Of a DNA stretch of 64,000 bases, positions 1 through 9,417 are shown piece by piece. Source of the DNA: a bacterium (lineage in GTDB: Bacteria > Planctomycetota > UBA1135 > UBA2386). Both the position numbers and the translations under genes were made by a program. Below the pieces are notes generated by a model. The model worked only from the letters and a program-made list of their open reading frames with translations, had not been told where the DNA came from and made no database searches. Location: positions 489,553-553,552 of the forward strand of contig JAUILN010000007.1 in assembly GCA_030432695.1 (NCBI GenBank), in the 5' to 3' direction. Numbering within the stretch: position 1 is the stretch's first letter; every line of letters starts with the position of its first letter.

Positions 1-28
1 AGGAGCACGCCGACCCGGAACGCCGCCG

Positions 29-1813
29 TTGATCCTGTCGCGCTCGTTCCTGCTCGGCGTCGCGCTGCTCGCCGCGTCGGACCTGGCCGTCGACCGTCTA
101 CCCGCGCCTCCGACGGTGGGTCCCCTGCTCGCCAGTATGGCGCTGCTGCCGGTGCCCAGCCTGTTGGCCCGTTGGTCGGGTCGCCGACTGGCCCGCGCCG
201 CGATCCTCGGTTGGCAGCTCGGTAGGGCGATGCGACTCTGGGTTCGTCTGGAATCGCTGAGCGTGCCCCTGGCCTACGCGGTGATGCTGTTCGCCGCCAA
301 CCTCGAGGACTTCGCGCGCGCCACTGCGCCGCAGTCCGACGCGCTGCACACCACGGTCCTGCTGCTGCCGCTCCTGCTGCTCGAGGGCTCGTTCCGGATG
401 GCGCAGGCGCACACCAACTCGTGGTTCGCGGTGCGTAGCCTGCTGCCCCCGCATCCGCTGGCGGCGACCTGGGGCCGCGGCTCGGCGCTGATGGCCGCGG
501 CGCTGGTCGGCGCCGCAGCCGTGCTCGACGTCGCCGGCCACGACCGGCACGTCGCGGTGTTCCTGTCGTCGACCTACGTCGGCAACACCGCCAGCCTGCT
601 GTTCGCCATCGCAGTCCTCTCGGTGGTACTCGCGCCGCTGCTGATCCTCGCCCTCTCGACGGACCGCCGCCTGCCGAGTGGCCTCGACGGGCTGGTCCGC
701 GACACCTGCCACTCGCTCGGCTTCCCGCCGTCGGCAGTGCGGGTGATGCGTTCCGGCGGCCGATTGGTGACCGCAGCGCTGGTCGGACCGCTGCCGTGGC
801 CGCGCTACCTGCTGCTGACCGACGGTCTGCTCGCGGTTCTCGATCCGTTCGCGCTGCGCGGCGTGGTGGCCCACGAGGTCGGCCACGCGCGTGCCCGTCA
901 CCCGGGCCTGTTGCTCCTGCTGTTCGTCGTCGTGCCGGTGCTCGCGATCCACCCGCTGGCCTCACTCGACCTGGAGAGCCTCGGCCCGGAGAACCTGGCG
1001 ATCGGAGGCCTGGTCGCGCTCGCGCTCGGCTGGTGGCTGGTCCGACGCGTCATGCACCAGATGGAGTTCGAGGCCGACCATCTGTCGGCCGAGGCGCTCG
1101 GAGGCGCGATGCCAACCATCACCGCACTCGAGAGGGTCGGCGACGTCCACGGAACCCGCGGCGACCGCGCCACGTTCCGACACCCGAGCGGCCGAGCCCG
1201 CATCGAGGCACTGCTGGCCTGGGAACGCGATCCGGGCTACCGCGATCGGTTCGCCCGCCGGAGCCGGCGACTGCGCCGCGCGATCGCGGTGGTGCTTGTC
1301 ACCGCGGTGACTCTCAACGCGTGGTCGCTGTGGCGCACCTGGGACGTCGACCGCGTCTATCTCGCCTTCCTCACCGGCGACTTCGCCCAGGCGACGGAGC
1401 GGCTGGAGGCCCTTCCCGACGACGCCCCGGGCTTCGCGGACCGCGAGCGAACCGAACTGGCCGAGACCCTCTCGGCGGCCCGGGAGCTGGTCGACGGAGG
1501 CGGCCCCTGGGAGCGCATCGGTCCCGAGCTGGCGCGGGATGCCTGGCGCCGCGGCCTGGACGAACTCGCGAGGTCCGGTCCGGCGGAGGCATCACGCTGG
1601 TTCGACCTCTCGACTCTCGGCCCCGCGCCCGGGATCACCCGGCAGCTGACCCAGCGCTGGAGCCGAGCCGCGCGGGACGGCGAGCGCGACGAGGAAGCGC
1701 GAGTCGCGCGGCACCTCTCGGGGCTGCCCGGCCTGCCCCCGGAGCTGCGAGCGGCCCTCGATCGGAACCGATCAGCCGACGACGGAGCGGTCGAATCCCG
1801 CCGCGGACAATGA
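29..1813 (+). CDS. M48-family membrane zinc metalloprotease
   Basis: Integral-membrane peptidase, probably acting on membrane or misfolded proteins. The zinc motif HEVGH lies near residues 282-286, and a downstream EFEAD motif (residues 346-350) supplies the usual third M48 ligand. Hydrophobic segments flank the catalytic core (about residues 5-45, 80-120, 150-215, 290-340), with another at about 415-440. A soluble C-terminal tail of about 150 residues follows, longer than in HtpX-type proteases. The start is uncertain: the ORF begins at TTG, the frame stays open to the window edge, and AGGAG at base 1 is too far upstream to serve it, so the true start may lie outside the window. Family assignment is firm; the substrate is unknown. 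Confidence 0.85.
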   Translation: MILSRSFLLGVALLAASDLAVDRLPAPPTVGPLLASMALLPVPSLLARWSGRRLARAAILGWQLGRAMRLWVRLESLSVPLAYAVMLFAANLEDFARATAPQSDALHTTVLLLPLLLLEGSFRMAQAHTNSWFAVRSLLPPHPLAATWGRGSALMAAALVGAAAVLDVAGHDRHVAVFLSSTYVGNTASLLFAIAVLSVVLAPLLILALSTDRRLPSGLDGLVRDTCHSLGFPPSAVRVMRSGGRLVTAALVGPLPWPRYLLLTDGLLAVLDPFALRGVVAHEVGHARARHPGLLLLLFVVVPVLAIHPLASLDLESLGPENLAIGGLVALALGWWLVRRVMHQMEFEADHLSAEALGGAMPTITALERVGDVHGTRGDRATFRHPSGRARIEALLAWERDPGYRDRFARRSRRLRRAIAVVLVTAVTLNAWSLWRTWDVDRVYLAFLTGDFAQATERLEALPDDAPGFADRERTELAETLSAARELVDGGGPWERIGPELARDAWRRGLDELARSGPAEASRWFDLSTLGPAPGITRQLTQRWSRAARDGERDEEARVARHLSGLPGLPPELRAALDRNRSADDGAVESRRGQ

Positions 1814-1887
1814 CGGTCGACGGCTCCGGAACAGCCAGGCTCCCCTGACCACCGAGTGAGGAACGCCGCTGGCCGGCGGGTCGAAGC

Positions 1888-4197
1888 TCAGTAGCGATTG
1901 ACCTCGACCGCCCAGGCTGCGGGGATCTCCGCGACCTGATTGCCATTGCGGTCGAACTCGCGCACGCCACCGTTCTCCGCGACCAGCGTATGGCCGTTGG
2001 GCAGCCGGTCGGCATCGCTCGGTGACGACAGGTCGGTGATCTGGAACACGATCTTGCCGGAGCGATCGACCTCGATCACCTGGTGCTTGGTCCGCTGGGT
2101 GATGAGCGTATTGCCATTGGGCAGGCGGTCGGCGTCGTGCGCGCTCTCGACCCGGTCCATCTCCCAGACCACCTCGCCGTCGCGGGAGACCTCGATCACC
2201 CGGCTGCCCTCGCCGTCGGCGATGAGCACGTTGCCGTTCGGCAGGCGATCGACGTCGTAGGGCTTCACGCCTTCGAACGTCCAGACGATCTGCTTGTCGG
2301 GCGAGACCTCGACGACCCGCTTGCCGAAGGTGTCGGCGATCAGCGTATTGCCATTGGGGAGGCGGTCGGCGTCATACGGGTTGCGCAGCTCCTCGAAGCT
2401 CCAGACCTCCTCGCCGTCACGGGTGACCTCGACGACGCGATTGAGCGCGAACTCGGTGATCAACAGGTTGCCGGAGTCCAGACACTCGACGTCCCACGCC
2501 CCGTACACCTCCTCCAGGGCGAACGTCTCGCGGCCCTGGTCGTCGACCTCGAAGATCCGGTTGTCGGAGTAGTCGGCGATGAGCGTGAAACCCCAGAGCG
2601 CTCCGCCACCGACGCCGAACTCGATGCGCTGCACGTCGGCCACCTCGACGACCGCGGCGCCGAGGCCGGGAACCTGCGCGGCGAGGCGACCCTGCGCATG
2701 GCCTCCGAGGTGGGCGAGGAGTCGATCACCGCTGGCGAGGTCGAGCCGCGCAAACAATGCGTTCGAACTGCCGGCGTCCTGCGGCCGACGGAACAGCAGC
2801 CCTGCCACGTCGGTCAACGCCACCTCCTGCGCTTCGCCCCCGGCCGCGGGCTCGTAGACCAGCGTGCCGTCGGCGAACGACAGGATCCGTGCATCGATCA
2901 TCTTGTTGTCGCGCATCCGGATCCGGTCGTGCGTCGGCACGGCGCCGACCAGCCGATCGAGTTCCGGATCGGTGGCCACACCCTGGACCTGGTCCCGGCG
3001 GATGGAGACCTCGCCGAACAGCTCGGACCGCACGGTGATCGTCTCGGCATCGGCCGCCAGGAGCCGGCCCACGACGAGACTGCCCTGCTTGGTGAACACG
3101 CGGACCGCGCCCTCCGGTAGCGGTGCCGTCGCCACGTCGCGCAACACCACCGGGCACTCCAGGCGCGGCAGCCGCATCCGGTCGAGGCCGTCGACCAACT
3201 CGGCGAACACCAGCCACGAGCCGCGGATCTCCAGGATCGGCGCATCGACCTCGCCGCGGTCGGCGAGCTGGGTCCGCGCCGTGACGCGCTCGTCGGGGTC
3301 GACCACCGGAATCGAGAGGCCCGCCAGGGAACGGATCGCCGGGTCGACCGCGACCTCGCTGATGCGCGCCGCGACCTCGGGGCCGTCCTCGCGCGCCCGC
3401 AGGTCGGCGAGCAGCGCGCTGGCCTCGGTGGTGGTCAGCACCCCGTCGGTCGCGAACAGTTCCAGCACCACGTCGCGGGCCTCGGGCACCTGCAGCAGCG
3501 CGAGGCCGGCCAGGGCAGCGCGGCGCTTCGCGGAGCCCGACGCCTCCTCGAGCACACGGGTGCGCAGCAGGGTGGCGTCCTCCGCATGGCTGCCGGTGGC
3601 ACCGAGCGCCACCAATGCGTGTTCGACGACCAGTGGGTCGGTGTGTCCCAATGCGCTGATCAATGCACGTCGCAGACGGTCATTGCCGGGCATGTATGCG
3701 GCGGTCGCCACCAATCCACGCAGGATGCGGATCTCGTTGCGCGCATCGTCGATCTTGCTGTCGGCGATCGCATTGGCGATGCGCCGCGCCCGGATCCGCT
3801 CCTCCAGGGTCTCGCCGGACTGCGCGCGCTCTTCGATCTGCGCCTGGGCCCGCGCGCCGTCCTCGACCAGTCGCCGTTCGGCATTCTCCCGAACCACCCA
3901 GCGCTCGTCGGCGAGCTGATCGAGCAGGCGCTCGATCTTCAGCGAGTACTCGCGGTGGTCGCCGTGCACCGTCTGCGCGAGCGCATCGGCGCACAGCTCG
4001 GCGTTGCGGACCAGCGCGGCGATCTGCCGGGCCTGTGCCAGCACTCCGACCTCCAGGAATCCCGAAGCGCGGGCCCGCAATTCCTCCTGGGTCCAAGGAT
4101 CCGCACCACCCGCCGCCTGCGACACCGCGGGAGCGGCGATCATCCAGCAGAGGAGCACGGGGGCGAGCGATCGGCCGAAAGCAGCTGAACAGGGCAT
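1888..4197 (-). CDS. Exported HEAT-repeat and NHL/ASST-like beta-propeller protein
   Basis: The ORF track runs 200 residues too far upstream. The ATG at 4197 gives a 769-residue protein opening with a signal peptide (MPCSAAFGRSLAPVLLCWM). An in-frame ATG at 4248 is an alternative, and neither has a clear ribosome site. After the signal come HEAT-like helical repeats (about 70-250), Sm/SH3-like beta modules, and about six C-terminal repeats of about 41 residues with the core DADRLPNGNTLI followed by VVEV-D-G-VW. That is the pattern of an NHL or arylsulfotransferase-like six-bladed propeller. No catalytic residues are recognised, so a binding or scaffold role in the periplasm is inferred. It is transcribed divergently from the long plus-strand block at 4353. 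Confidence 0.75.
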   Translation of the reverse strand: MPCSAAFGRSLAPVLLCWMIAAPAVSQAAGGADPWTQEELRARASGFLEVGVLAQARQIAALVRNAELCADALAQTVHGDHREYSLKIERLLDQLADERWVVRENAERRLVEDGARAQAQIEERAQSGETLEERIRARRIANAIADSKIDDARNEIRILRGLVATAAYMPGNDRLRRALISALGHTDPLVVEHALVALGATGSHAEDATLLRTRVLEEASGSAKRRAALAGLALLQVPEARDVVLELFATDGVLTTTEASALLADLRAREDGPEVAARISEVAVDPAIRSLAGLSIPVVDPDERVTARTQLADRGEVDAPILEIRGSWLVFAELVDGLDRMRLPRLECPVVLRDVATAPLPEGAVRVFTKQGSLVVGRLLAADAETITVRSELFGEVSIRRDQVQGVATDPELDRLVGAVPTHDRIRMRDNKMIDARILSFADGTLVYEPAAGGEAQEVALTDVAGLLFRRPQDAGSSNALFARLDLASGDRLLAHLGGHAQGRLAAQVPGLGAAVVEVADVQRIEFGVGGGALWGFTLIADYSDNRIFEVDDQGRETFALEEVYGAWDVECLDSGNLLITEFALNRVVEVTRDGEEVWSFEELRNPYDADRLPNGNTLIADTFGKRVVEVSPDKQIVWTFEGVKPYDVDRLPNGNVLIADGEGSRVIEVSRDGEVVWEMDRVESAHDADRLPNGNTLITQRTKHQVIEVDRSGKIVFQITDLSSPSDADRLPNGHTLVAENGGVREFDRNGNQVAEIPAAWAVEVNRY

Positions 4198-4352
4198 CGA
4201 TTCGTTCGTTTGGCGGAAGTCACGGCGGGGGACGCGCGTCGGGAACATAACCGCCGCCGCCCCTCGCGGGTTGGGAACCCACCGCGTAGATTGCGCCTCT
4301 CCGGCGCGCCCCCCCACGACGACTCGCACCGTCGCTGCTTCCACGATTCCTC

Positions 4353-7214
4353 GTGTCGACGAAGAAATCGCCAGCCCCTCACGCCGCCGTTCGGATGCAC
4401 GGCGCTGCAGAGCCTCAGAGCGCACAGCCTCGGGGTACTGCGGCGCGGGTTCCGACGGATCGACGCAGTCTTCCCGAATCACGCGGCGCTCCGGTGCCTG
4501 GTAGGTCGGCGACGCCGGCCCAGGTGGTCGCATTCGTGGCCCTATCGGTCGCGCTGGGTTCGCTCGCCGAACGCGGCACCGCGCAGGTACAGGTCGAAGC
4601 ACGTCCGCCGATCGCGCTCGTTGCCGAGCTGACCGGCCGCGGACCGCAGACGCAGACCGACCTGGGTCGCGCGCCCAAGATGCTGCAGAGCCCGAACGTG
4701 GACCGGTTCCTGCGTCGGGCCCAGGACTTCCTGTCTCGCGACGACTTCGCCGGTGCGATCCAGATCCTTCAGGACGTCGTTGAAGGTCGCACCCTGATCG
4801 ATCCGGCCGCCGAGGCCGCAAGAGAAGACGCGCCGGACGAATCGTCGGGGGCCGAGAATCCTCCGGAGGACTCCCCCGGGGTGCAGGGCTTCTTCGAGGA
4901 GGACTCGACCCACGCGGTCTTCAGCACCGACGAGCGGCTCTACCGGCCAGTGCAGCGCCTCTGCCACGAGATGCTGGCCGCCTTGCCGAGTGCTGGCGCA
5001 GCCTACTACCGCACCCGCTTCGAGGTGGCGGCAGAACGGGCGTACGAAGCGGCCAGCCGCGCAGGCGACCCACGCGCCTTCGAAGAGGTGTTCCGGCGCT
5101 ACTTCCTGACCCGCACCGCCGCGCGCGCGATGCAGGACGCCGCGAACCTGCAACTCGACGCCGGCCGCTACCGCGCGGCGATCCGCACCTACGGTCTCCT
5201 GCTCGACGTCTACCCGAGCGAGGACCGCGCGGCCGCCGGGATCCGAGACGCGTGGCTGCGCTTCAAAGTCGCGCTGTGCTACCACCTGATCGGCGACGAC
5301 GCGCGCGCCCGCCAGGAACTCGCGGCCCTGGCCACCGACGATCCCGGGATCACGCTGCGCATCGCCGGTGAGCTGACCTCGATCGAAGAGCTCGCCGAGA
5401 CCGGCTTCGATGCCGAGACGGCACCCGCCGAGACGCGACGTCGCGACGGCGGGATCGGCAACCTGTTCGCCGACGCCCAGGAAACCCTGGTGCCGCTGTG
5501 GGAGCAGCGTTTCGCCGACCAGCGCCCGTACCGGCCGGCCAAGGCGAGCAACAACGACCGAGCCCGCTTCGTGGTCTTCGACGGCCAGCAACTCGCGCCG
5601 ACCCCGAAGTACAACGACTTCCGCCCCGGCCTGAGAGTGGCCTACCTCGACGGCGAACTGGCGTTCCTCGACCACCAGCGACTGCGCATCGTGGAGACCC
5701 TCACCGGTCGGGCTCTCGCGGAGACCGACGGCCGCGTCGACGTGCCCGAACCGCAACCAGGCCGCCCGCGGACTCGCATCCCCGCGTACGACCACTGCAC
5801 CTCGCAACCGACGATCCTGGCCGATCTCGCGGTGATCCTGGTCGGTACCGACTCCTCACGACCCGACGGGATGCGGGCCGTCCTCGAGACCGAGCTCAAG
5901 GCCTGGACCCTCGACGGCAAAGAACGCGTCTGGCAGTCGAGCGATCGCACCGAATTCCACGATGTGACGTTCCTGGCCTCGCCGACGCCGTTCGGCGACC
6001 GGCTCCTGGTGCCGACCATGCGGAAGGGCACCTACGAGCTGACCTGCCTCGAGGCGCGCACCGGTGAACTCGTCTACCGCGTGGCGCTGCATCGCGACGG
6101 CACCGAGTTCGCGCGGCCGATCACGCCGCCCGCGGTGGTCCGTGAGGGCATCGCCTACGTGCTCACACAAGCCGGCTGTCTCGCGGCGGTCGACGCGCAC
6201 ACGGGCTCGCTCCGCTGGATCGTCCGATACGAGCGCCTGCACCCGCTACGGCGGATCCCGCCGGTGGTCGCGCAGCGTGAGAACGATCCGTTCCGCGGCA
6301 ACTACTTCCGCGAAGAGGGCGTCGAGGGCTTCGCGCCCGGCGAGCTGATCGCTCACGACGGCATGCTGGTGTTCGCGCCCGTCGACGGCCGAGTGCTGCA
6401 CTGCCTCGACGCCGCGACCGGCGATCCGATCTGGATGCTGCAGCAGCACGACCTGAAGCTGCTGCTGGGTCACGATGGCGAGGACCTGTTCGCGCTCGGT
6501 CGCGACGAGCTGATGTGCATCGGGCTGCGCAGCGGCGTGCGCAAGTGGTCGGCCTCGGTGCCGGCCCATCCATCGAGCGCACGCTGGCGTGGCCGGGGCC
6601 TGGTGCTGGCCAACACCGTGGTCGTTCCCGGCGACAACGAGATCCACGTGCGGCCGACGACCCGTGACGGCCAGTGGCGCTCGATCCCGCTGCCCGGCTT
6701 CAGCCTCGGCCGCGATCCACTCGAAGGACCCTTCGACCTCTACGCCGACGACGTGTTCCTGACCGCGGTCTACGAGGGCGGCCTGCAGGTCTTCGCCACC
6801 GCCGAGTCGTTGGCCCGGATCGCCGAGGAGACCGAAGATCCGATCCGTCGCTCGGTGCTGCTGGCGCAGGCCGGCGATCTGGGCGCCGCAATCGATGCGC
6901 TCGACACCGTGCGGGCCGCGGCCACCAACGGTGCGGTCGACGACCCCGACGGCGTGCGCCCCACCGCGCTCCAGCTCGACGTCGCCGAGCGGATGCTGGC
7001 CCTGACCGGCGAGCTCGCTTTGGCACTGGCGACCCGCGGCGACGCCGAACGCGCCGTCGCGATGCTCGACCGCTCGAGGCCGCGAATGACCAACTCCGCG
7101 CTGCTGCAGCAGTGGCATCTCGCGCGGCTGGAGGTGTTCGAGACCCTCGGCGATCTCGACGCCGTCTACAAGGAACAGGAAGCCCTGTACCGCATCATGG
7201 AGCGGGGTTCGTGA
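4353..7214 (+). CDS. PQQ-like (BamB-type) beta-propeller protein with TPR-like N-terminus
   Basis: First gene of the long envelope block. The reading begins at GTG 4353; ATG 4395 or GTG 4494 would place the hydrophobic export segment (AQVVAFVALSVALGSL) closer to the N-terminus and are plausible alternatives. Helical TPR-like repeats occupy about residues 100-350. About residues 390-800 show PQQ-type blades with signatures such as CLEARTGELVYRV, AVDAHTGSLRW and CLDAATGDPIWML. A helical C-terminal region follows. PQQ-like propellers of this kind usually scaffold proteins (BamB) and lack the quinoprotein cofactor site; I see no dehydrogenase active site. The stop is 32 nt before the next start. 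Confidence 0.75.
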   Translation: MSTKKSPAPHAAVRMHGAAEPQSAQPRGTAARVPTDRRSLPESRGAPVPGRSATPAQVVAFVALSVALGSLAERGTAQVQVEARPPIALVAELTGRGPQTQTDLGRAPKMLQSPNVDRFLRRAQDFLSRDDFAGAIQILQDVVEGRTLIDPAAEAAREDAPDESSGAENPPEDSPGVQGFFEEDSTHAVFSTDERLYRPVQRLCHEMLAALPSAGAAYYRTRFEVAAERAYEAASRAGDPRAFEEVFRRYFLTRTAARAMQDAANLQLDAGRYRAAIRTYGLLLDVYPSEDRAAAGIRDAWLRFKVALCYHLIGDDARARQELAALATDDPGITLRIAGELTSIEELAETGFDAETAPAETRRRDGGIGNLFADAQETLVPLWEQRFADQRPYRPAKASNNDRARFVVFDGQQLAPTPKYNDFRPGLRVAYLDGELAFLDHQRLRIVETLTGRALAETDGRVDVPEPQPGRPRTRIPAYDHCTSQPTILADLAVILVGTDSSRPDGMRAVLETELKAWTLDGKERVWQSSDRTEFHDVTFLASPTPFGDRLLVPTMRKGTYELTCLEARTGELVYRVALHRDGTEFARPITPPAVVREGIAYVLTQAGCLAAVDAHTGSLRWIVRYERLHPLRRIPPVVAQRENDPFRGNYFREEGVEGFAPGELIAHDGMLVFAPVDGRVLHCLDAATGDPIWMLQQHDLKLLLGHDGEDLFALGRDELMCIGLRSGVRKWSASVPAHPSSARWRGRGLVLANTVVVPGDNEIHVRPTTRDGQWRSIPLPGFSLGRDPLEGPFDLYADDVFLTAVYEGGLQVFATAESLARIAEETEDPIRRSVLLAQAGDLGAAIDALDTVRAAATNGAVDDPDGVRPTALQLDVAERMLALTGELALALATRGDAERAVAMLDRSRPRMTNSALLQQWHLARLEVFETLGDLDAVYKEQEALYRIMERGS

Positions 7215-7234
7215 TCCAGCCCGCAGCGTCACCC

Positions 7235-7239
7235 GGAGG
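7235..7239 (+). promoter_or_regulatory. Shine-Dalgarno GGAGG deciding a GTG start
   Basis: GGAGG followed by 7 nt and GTG at 7247. This selects the start of the first squalene-cyclase-fold gene over the GTG at 7211, which merely overlaps the previous stop, and over the ORF-track start at 6674. Confidence 0.75.
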
Positions 7240-7246
7240 CCTCGAA

Positions 7247-8323
7247 GTGTCTGCATCCGATCCCGTTCCCGTCTCGTGTGGTCGGCACCGTGCCATGCCC
7301 ATCGCAGCGCTCGGCGTCTTCGTGCTGTTCGTGGCGTTCCAGGCGCCACGTGCCCAGGAGATCTCGCGCCCCGCCGGCGTGACCCCGGAGATCCAGGCAT
7401 CGATCGCACGAGGTCTCGAGTATCTGGCCCGTACCCAGAACCGCGACGGCTCCTGGCGTGCCAACGGCGGCCAGGGCGGCTACCCGACCGCGATGACCGC
7501 GCTGGCAGGCACCGCGATGATCGGCTCCGGCTCGACCCCGACGCGCGGTCGCTACTGGGATCACGTTCAGGCCGCCACCAACTTCCTCATCGACTGTGCA
7601 CAGCCCGACGGCGTGATCACGGCGCCCGCCGAGGAGGGGCGTTCGATGTACGGCCACGGCTTCTCGACCATGTACCTCGCCGAGGTCTACGGCATGGAGG
7701 AGGACCAGCGCCGCCAGCAGATCCTCCACGACATCCTCACCCGCGCCTGCCAACTCACCGCACGCTCGCAGTCGCGCGCCGGGGGTTGGCTCTACACGCC
7801 GGAGTCCAACGGCGACGAAGGCAGCGTCACGGTCACGCAGATCCAGGCCCTGCGCGCCTGTCGCAACGCCGGGGTCACGGTGCCCAACGAAACCATCACC
7901 CGCTCGGTCGAGTACATCCGCAAGAGCGCCAACCCCGACGGCAGCATCCGCTACAGCGTGAACTCGGGAGGCGGCGGCCGGCCGGCGATCACCGCCGCAG
8001 CGGTCGCGGTGCTCTACAACGCCGGGCGCTACGACGATCCGATGGCCGAGAAGGCGCTGCAATACGCCAAGCGCACCCTGCCGGTGAACGGCAGCGGCAA
8101 CGGCCACCACTACTATGCCCAGCTCTATCTCGCGCAGGCCTTCTACCAGCGCGGTGGTGACGACTGGGACGAGTACTACAGCAAGATGTCGCGCTGGCTC
8201 CTGTCGCAGCAGCGCAGCGACGGCAGCTGGATGGGTGACGGGGTCGGCAGCACGTACGGCACCGCCATCGCGCTGACCATCCTGCAGCTCCCCTACGCCT
8301 ACCTGCCCATCTACCAGAGGTGA
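7247..8323 (+). CDS. Exported prenyltransferase/squalene-cyclase-fold repeat protein (copy 1)
   Basis: 358 residues, GTG start with a strong ribosome site. A signal peptide (MPIAALGVFVLFVAFQAPRAQ region) precedes alpha/alpha-barrel repeats. QW-type motifs QNRDGSW near the N-terminus and QRSDGSW near the C-terminus are visible. The DxDD acid motif of class II terpene cyclases is absent and the protein is exported, so cyclase activity is unlikely; a binding or structural role is inferred. It is followed four bases later by a clear paralogue, so the pair arose by tandem duplication. Confidence 0.8.
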   Translation: MSASDPVPVSCGRHRAMPIAALGVFVLFVAFQAPRAQEISRPAGVTPEIQASIARGLEYLARTQNRDGSWRANGGQGGYPTAMTALAGTAMIGSGSTPTRGRYWDHVQAATNFLIDCAQPDGVITAPAEEGRSMYGHGFSTMYLAEVYGMEEDQRRQQILHDILTRACQLTARSQSRAGGWLYTPESNGDEGSVTVTQIQALRACRNAGVTVPNETITRSVEYIRKSANPDGSIRYSVNSGGGGRPAITAAAVAVLYNAGRYDDPMAEKALQYAKRTLPVNGSGNGHHYYAQLYLAQAFYQRGGDDWDEYYSKMSRWLLSQQRSDGSWMGDGVGSTYGTAIALTILQLPYAYLPIYQR

Positions 8324-8327
8324 GTCG

Positions 8328-9413
8328 GTGCTGAACGAGTTCGGGAAGTCGGCGCCGGCGCAGCGACATCGGTGGGCACTGCGACATCGATGGGCACCCG
8401 GTCTGGCGGTCGCCGTCGCGGCCGTGGCTGCGGCGTTGCCTCGGGCCCAGTCGGACGCGCCGGCCGAGGTCGGACCGGAGGTCCGCTCCGCGGTGAGTCG
8501 CGGCCTGCAGTACCTCGCCCTGTCGCAGAACTCCGACGGCTCCTGGCGCGCCAACGGCGGGCAGGGTAGCTACCCGGTCGCGATGACCGCACTGGCCGGC
8601 ACCGCGCTGCTGGCATCCGGCTCGACACCGACCCGCGGCAGGTATTGGCTGCAGGTCCGCCGCGCCACCGACTTCCTCCTGTCCTGCACCCAGCCCGACG
8701 GCCTCGTGGCGGTGTCCCGCGAGGTCAGCCAGCCGATGTTCGGCCACGGCTTCGCGACGCTGTTCCTCGCCGAGGTCTACGGAATGGAGGAGGACCGGGG
8801 ACGCCAGCGCATCCTGCACGACGTTCTGGAACGGGCCTGCGAACTCACCGCGCGCTCGCAGTCGCGCGCCGGCGGTTGGCTCTACACGCCGGACTCGAAC
8901 AGCGACGAGGGCAGCGTCACGATCACCCAGATCCAGGCCCTGCGCGCCTGCCGCAACGCCGGCATCGCGATCAGCGAGGACACCGCCGCCCGCGCGGTCG
9001 ACTACGTCCGCAACAGCGCCAACCCCGACGGCAGCATCCGCTACCGGGTGTCGAGCGTCGGCGACGCGCGGCCGGCCATCACCGCCGCGGCGGTCGCGGT
9101 GCTCTACAACGCCGGGCGCTACGACGACCCGATCGCCGAGAAGGCGCTGGCCTACGCCCGCCGCACCCTGCCGGTGAACGGCAGCGGCAACGGCCACCAC
9201 TACTACGCCCAGGCCTACCTGTCGCAGGCGCTGTACCAGCGCGGCGGCGCGGACTGGGACGACCACTACTCCCGGCTCTCGCGGTGGCTGCTCGCCCAGC
9301 AGCGCGCCGACGGCAGCTGGATGGGCGACCACGTCGGGACCACCTACGGGACCGCGCTCGGCCTGACCATCCTCCAGCTCCCGTACGCCTACCTCCCGAT
9401 CTACCAGAGGTGA
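8328..9413 (+). CDS. Exported prenyltransferase/squalene-cyclase-fold repeat protein (copy 2)
   Basis: 361 residues, GTG start 4 nt after the previous stop with AGAGGTGAG upstream. Nearly co-linear with copy 1 (shared stretches include SQSRAGGWLYTP and ILQLPYAYLPIYQR at the very end). The N-terminus carries a signal-like hydrophobic stretch (GLAVAVAAVAAALPRAQ). QW-like motifs are kept and DxDD is lacking. The N-terminal 35 residues are unlike copy 1, while the barrel is strongly conserved. It sits directly before the BatA-type gene, an association that suggests a role in the same envelope complex. Confidence 0.8.
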   Translation: MLNEFGKSAPAQRHRWALRHRWAPGLAVAVAAVAAALPRAQSDAPAEVGPEVRSAVSRGLQYLALSQNSDGSWRANGGQGSYPVAMTALAGTALLASGSTPTRGRYWLQVRRATDFLLSCTQPDGLVAVSREVSQPMFGHGFATLFLAEVYGMEEDRGRQRILHDVLERACELTARSQSRAGGWLYTPDSNSDEGSVTITQIQALRACRNAGIAISEDTAARAVDYVRNSANPDGSIRYRVSSVGDARPAITAAAVAVLYNAGRYDDPIAEKALAYARRTLPVNGSGNGHHYYAQAYLSQALYQRGGADWDDHYSRLSRWLLAQQRADGSWMGDHVGTTYGTALGLTILQLPYAYLPIYQR

Positions 9414-9417
9414 CCCG

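Noticed and set aside
98-952. Long minus-strand ORFs opposite real plus-strand genes (e.g. 98-952, 11766-13826, 20962-22380)
   Set aside because: They are codon-mirror shadows in a very GC-rich sequence: compositions dominated by Arg, Gln, His, Ala, Gly or Asp, no domain signals, and the opposite strand carries recognisable families.
6674-7246. N-terminal extension of the first squalene-cyclase-fold ORF
   Set aside because: Overlaps the propeller gene with low-complexity Arg-rich translation; GGAGG plus GTG at 7247 and a signal peptide fix the start.
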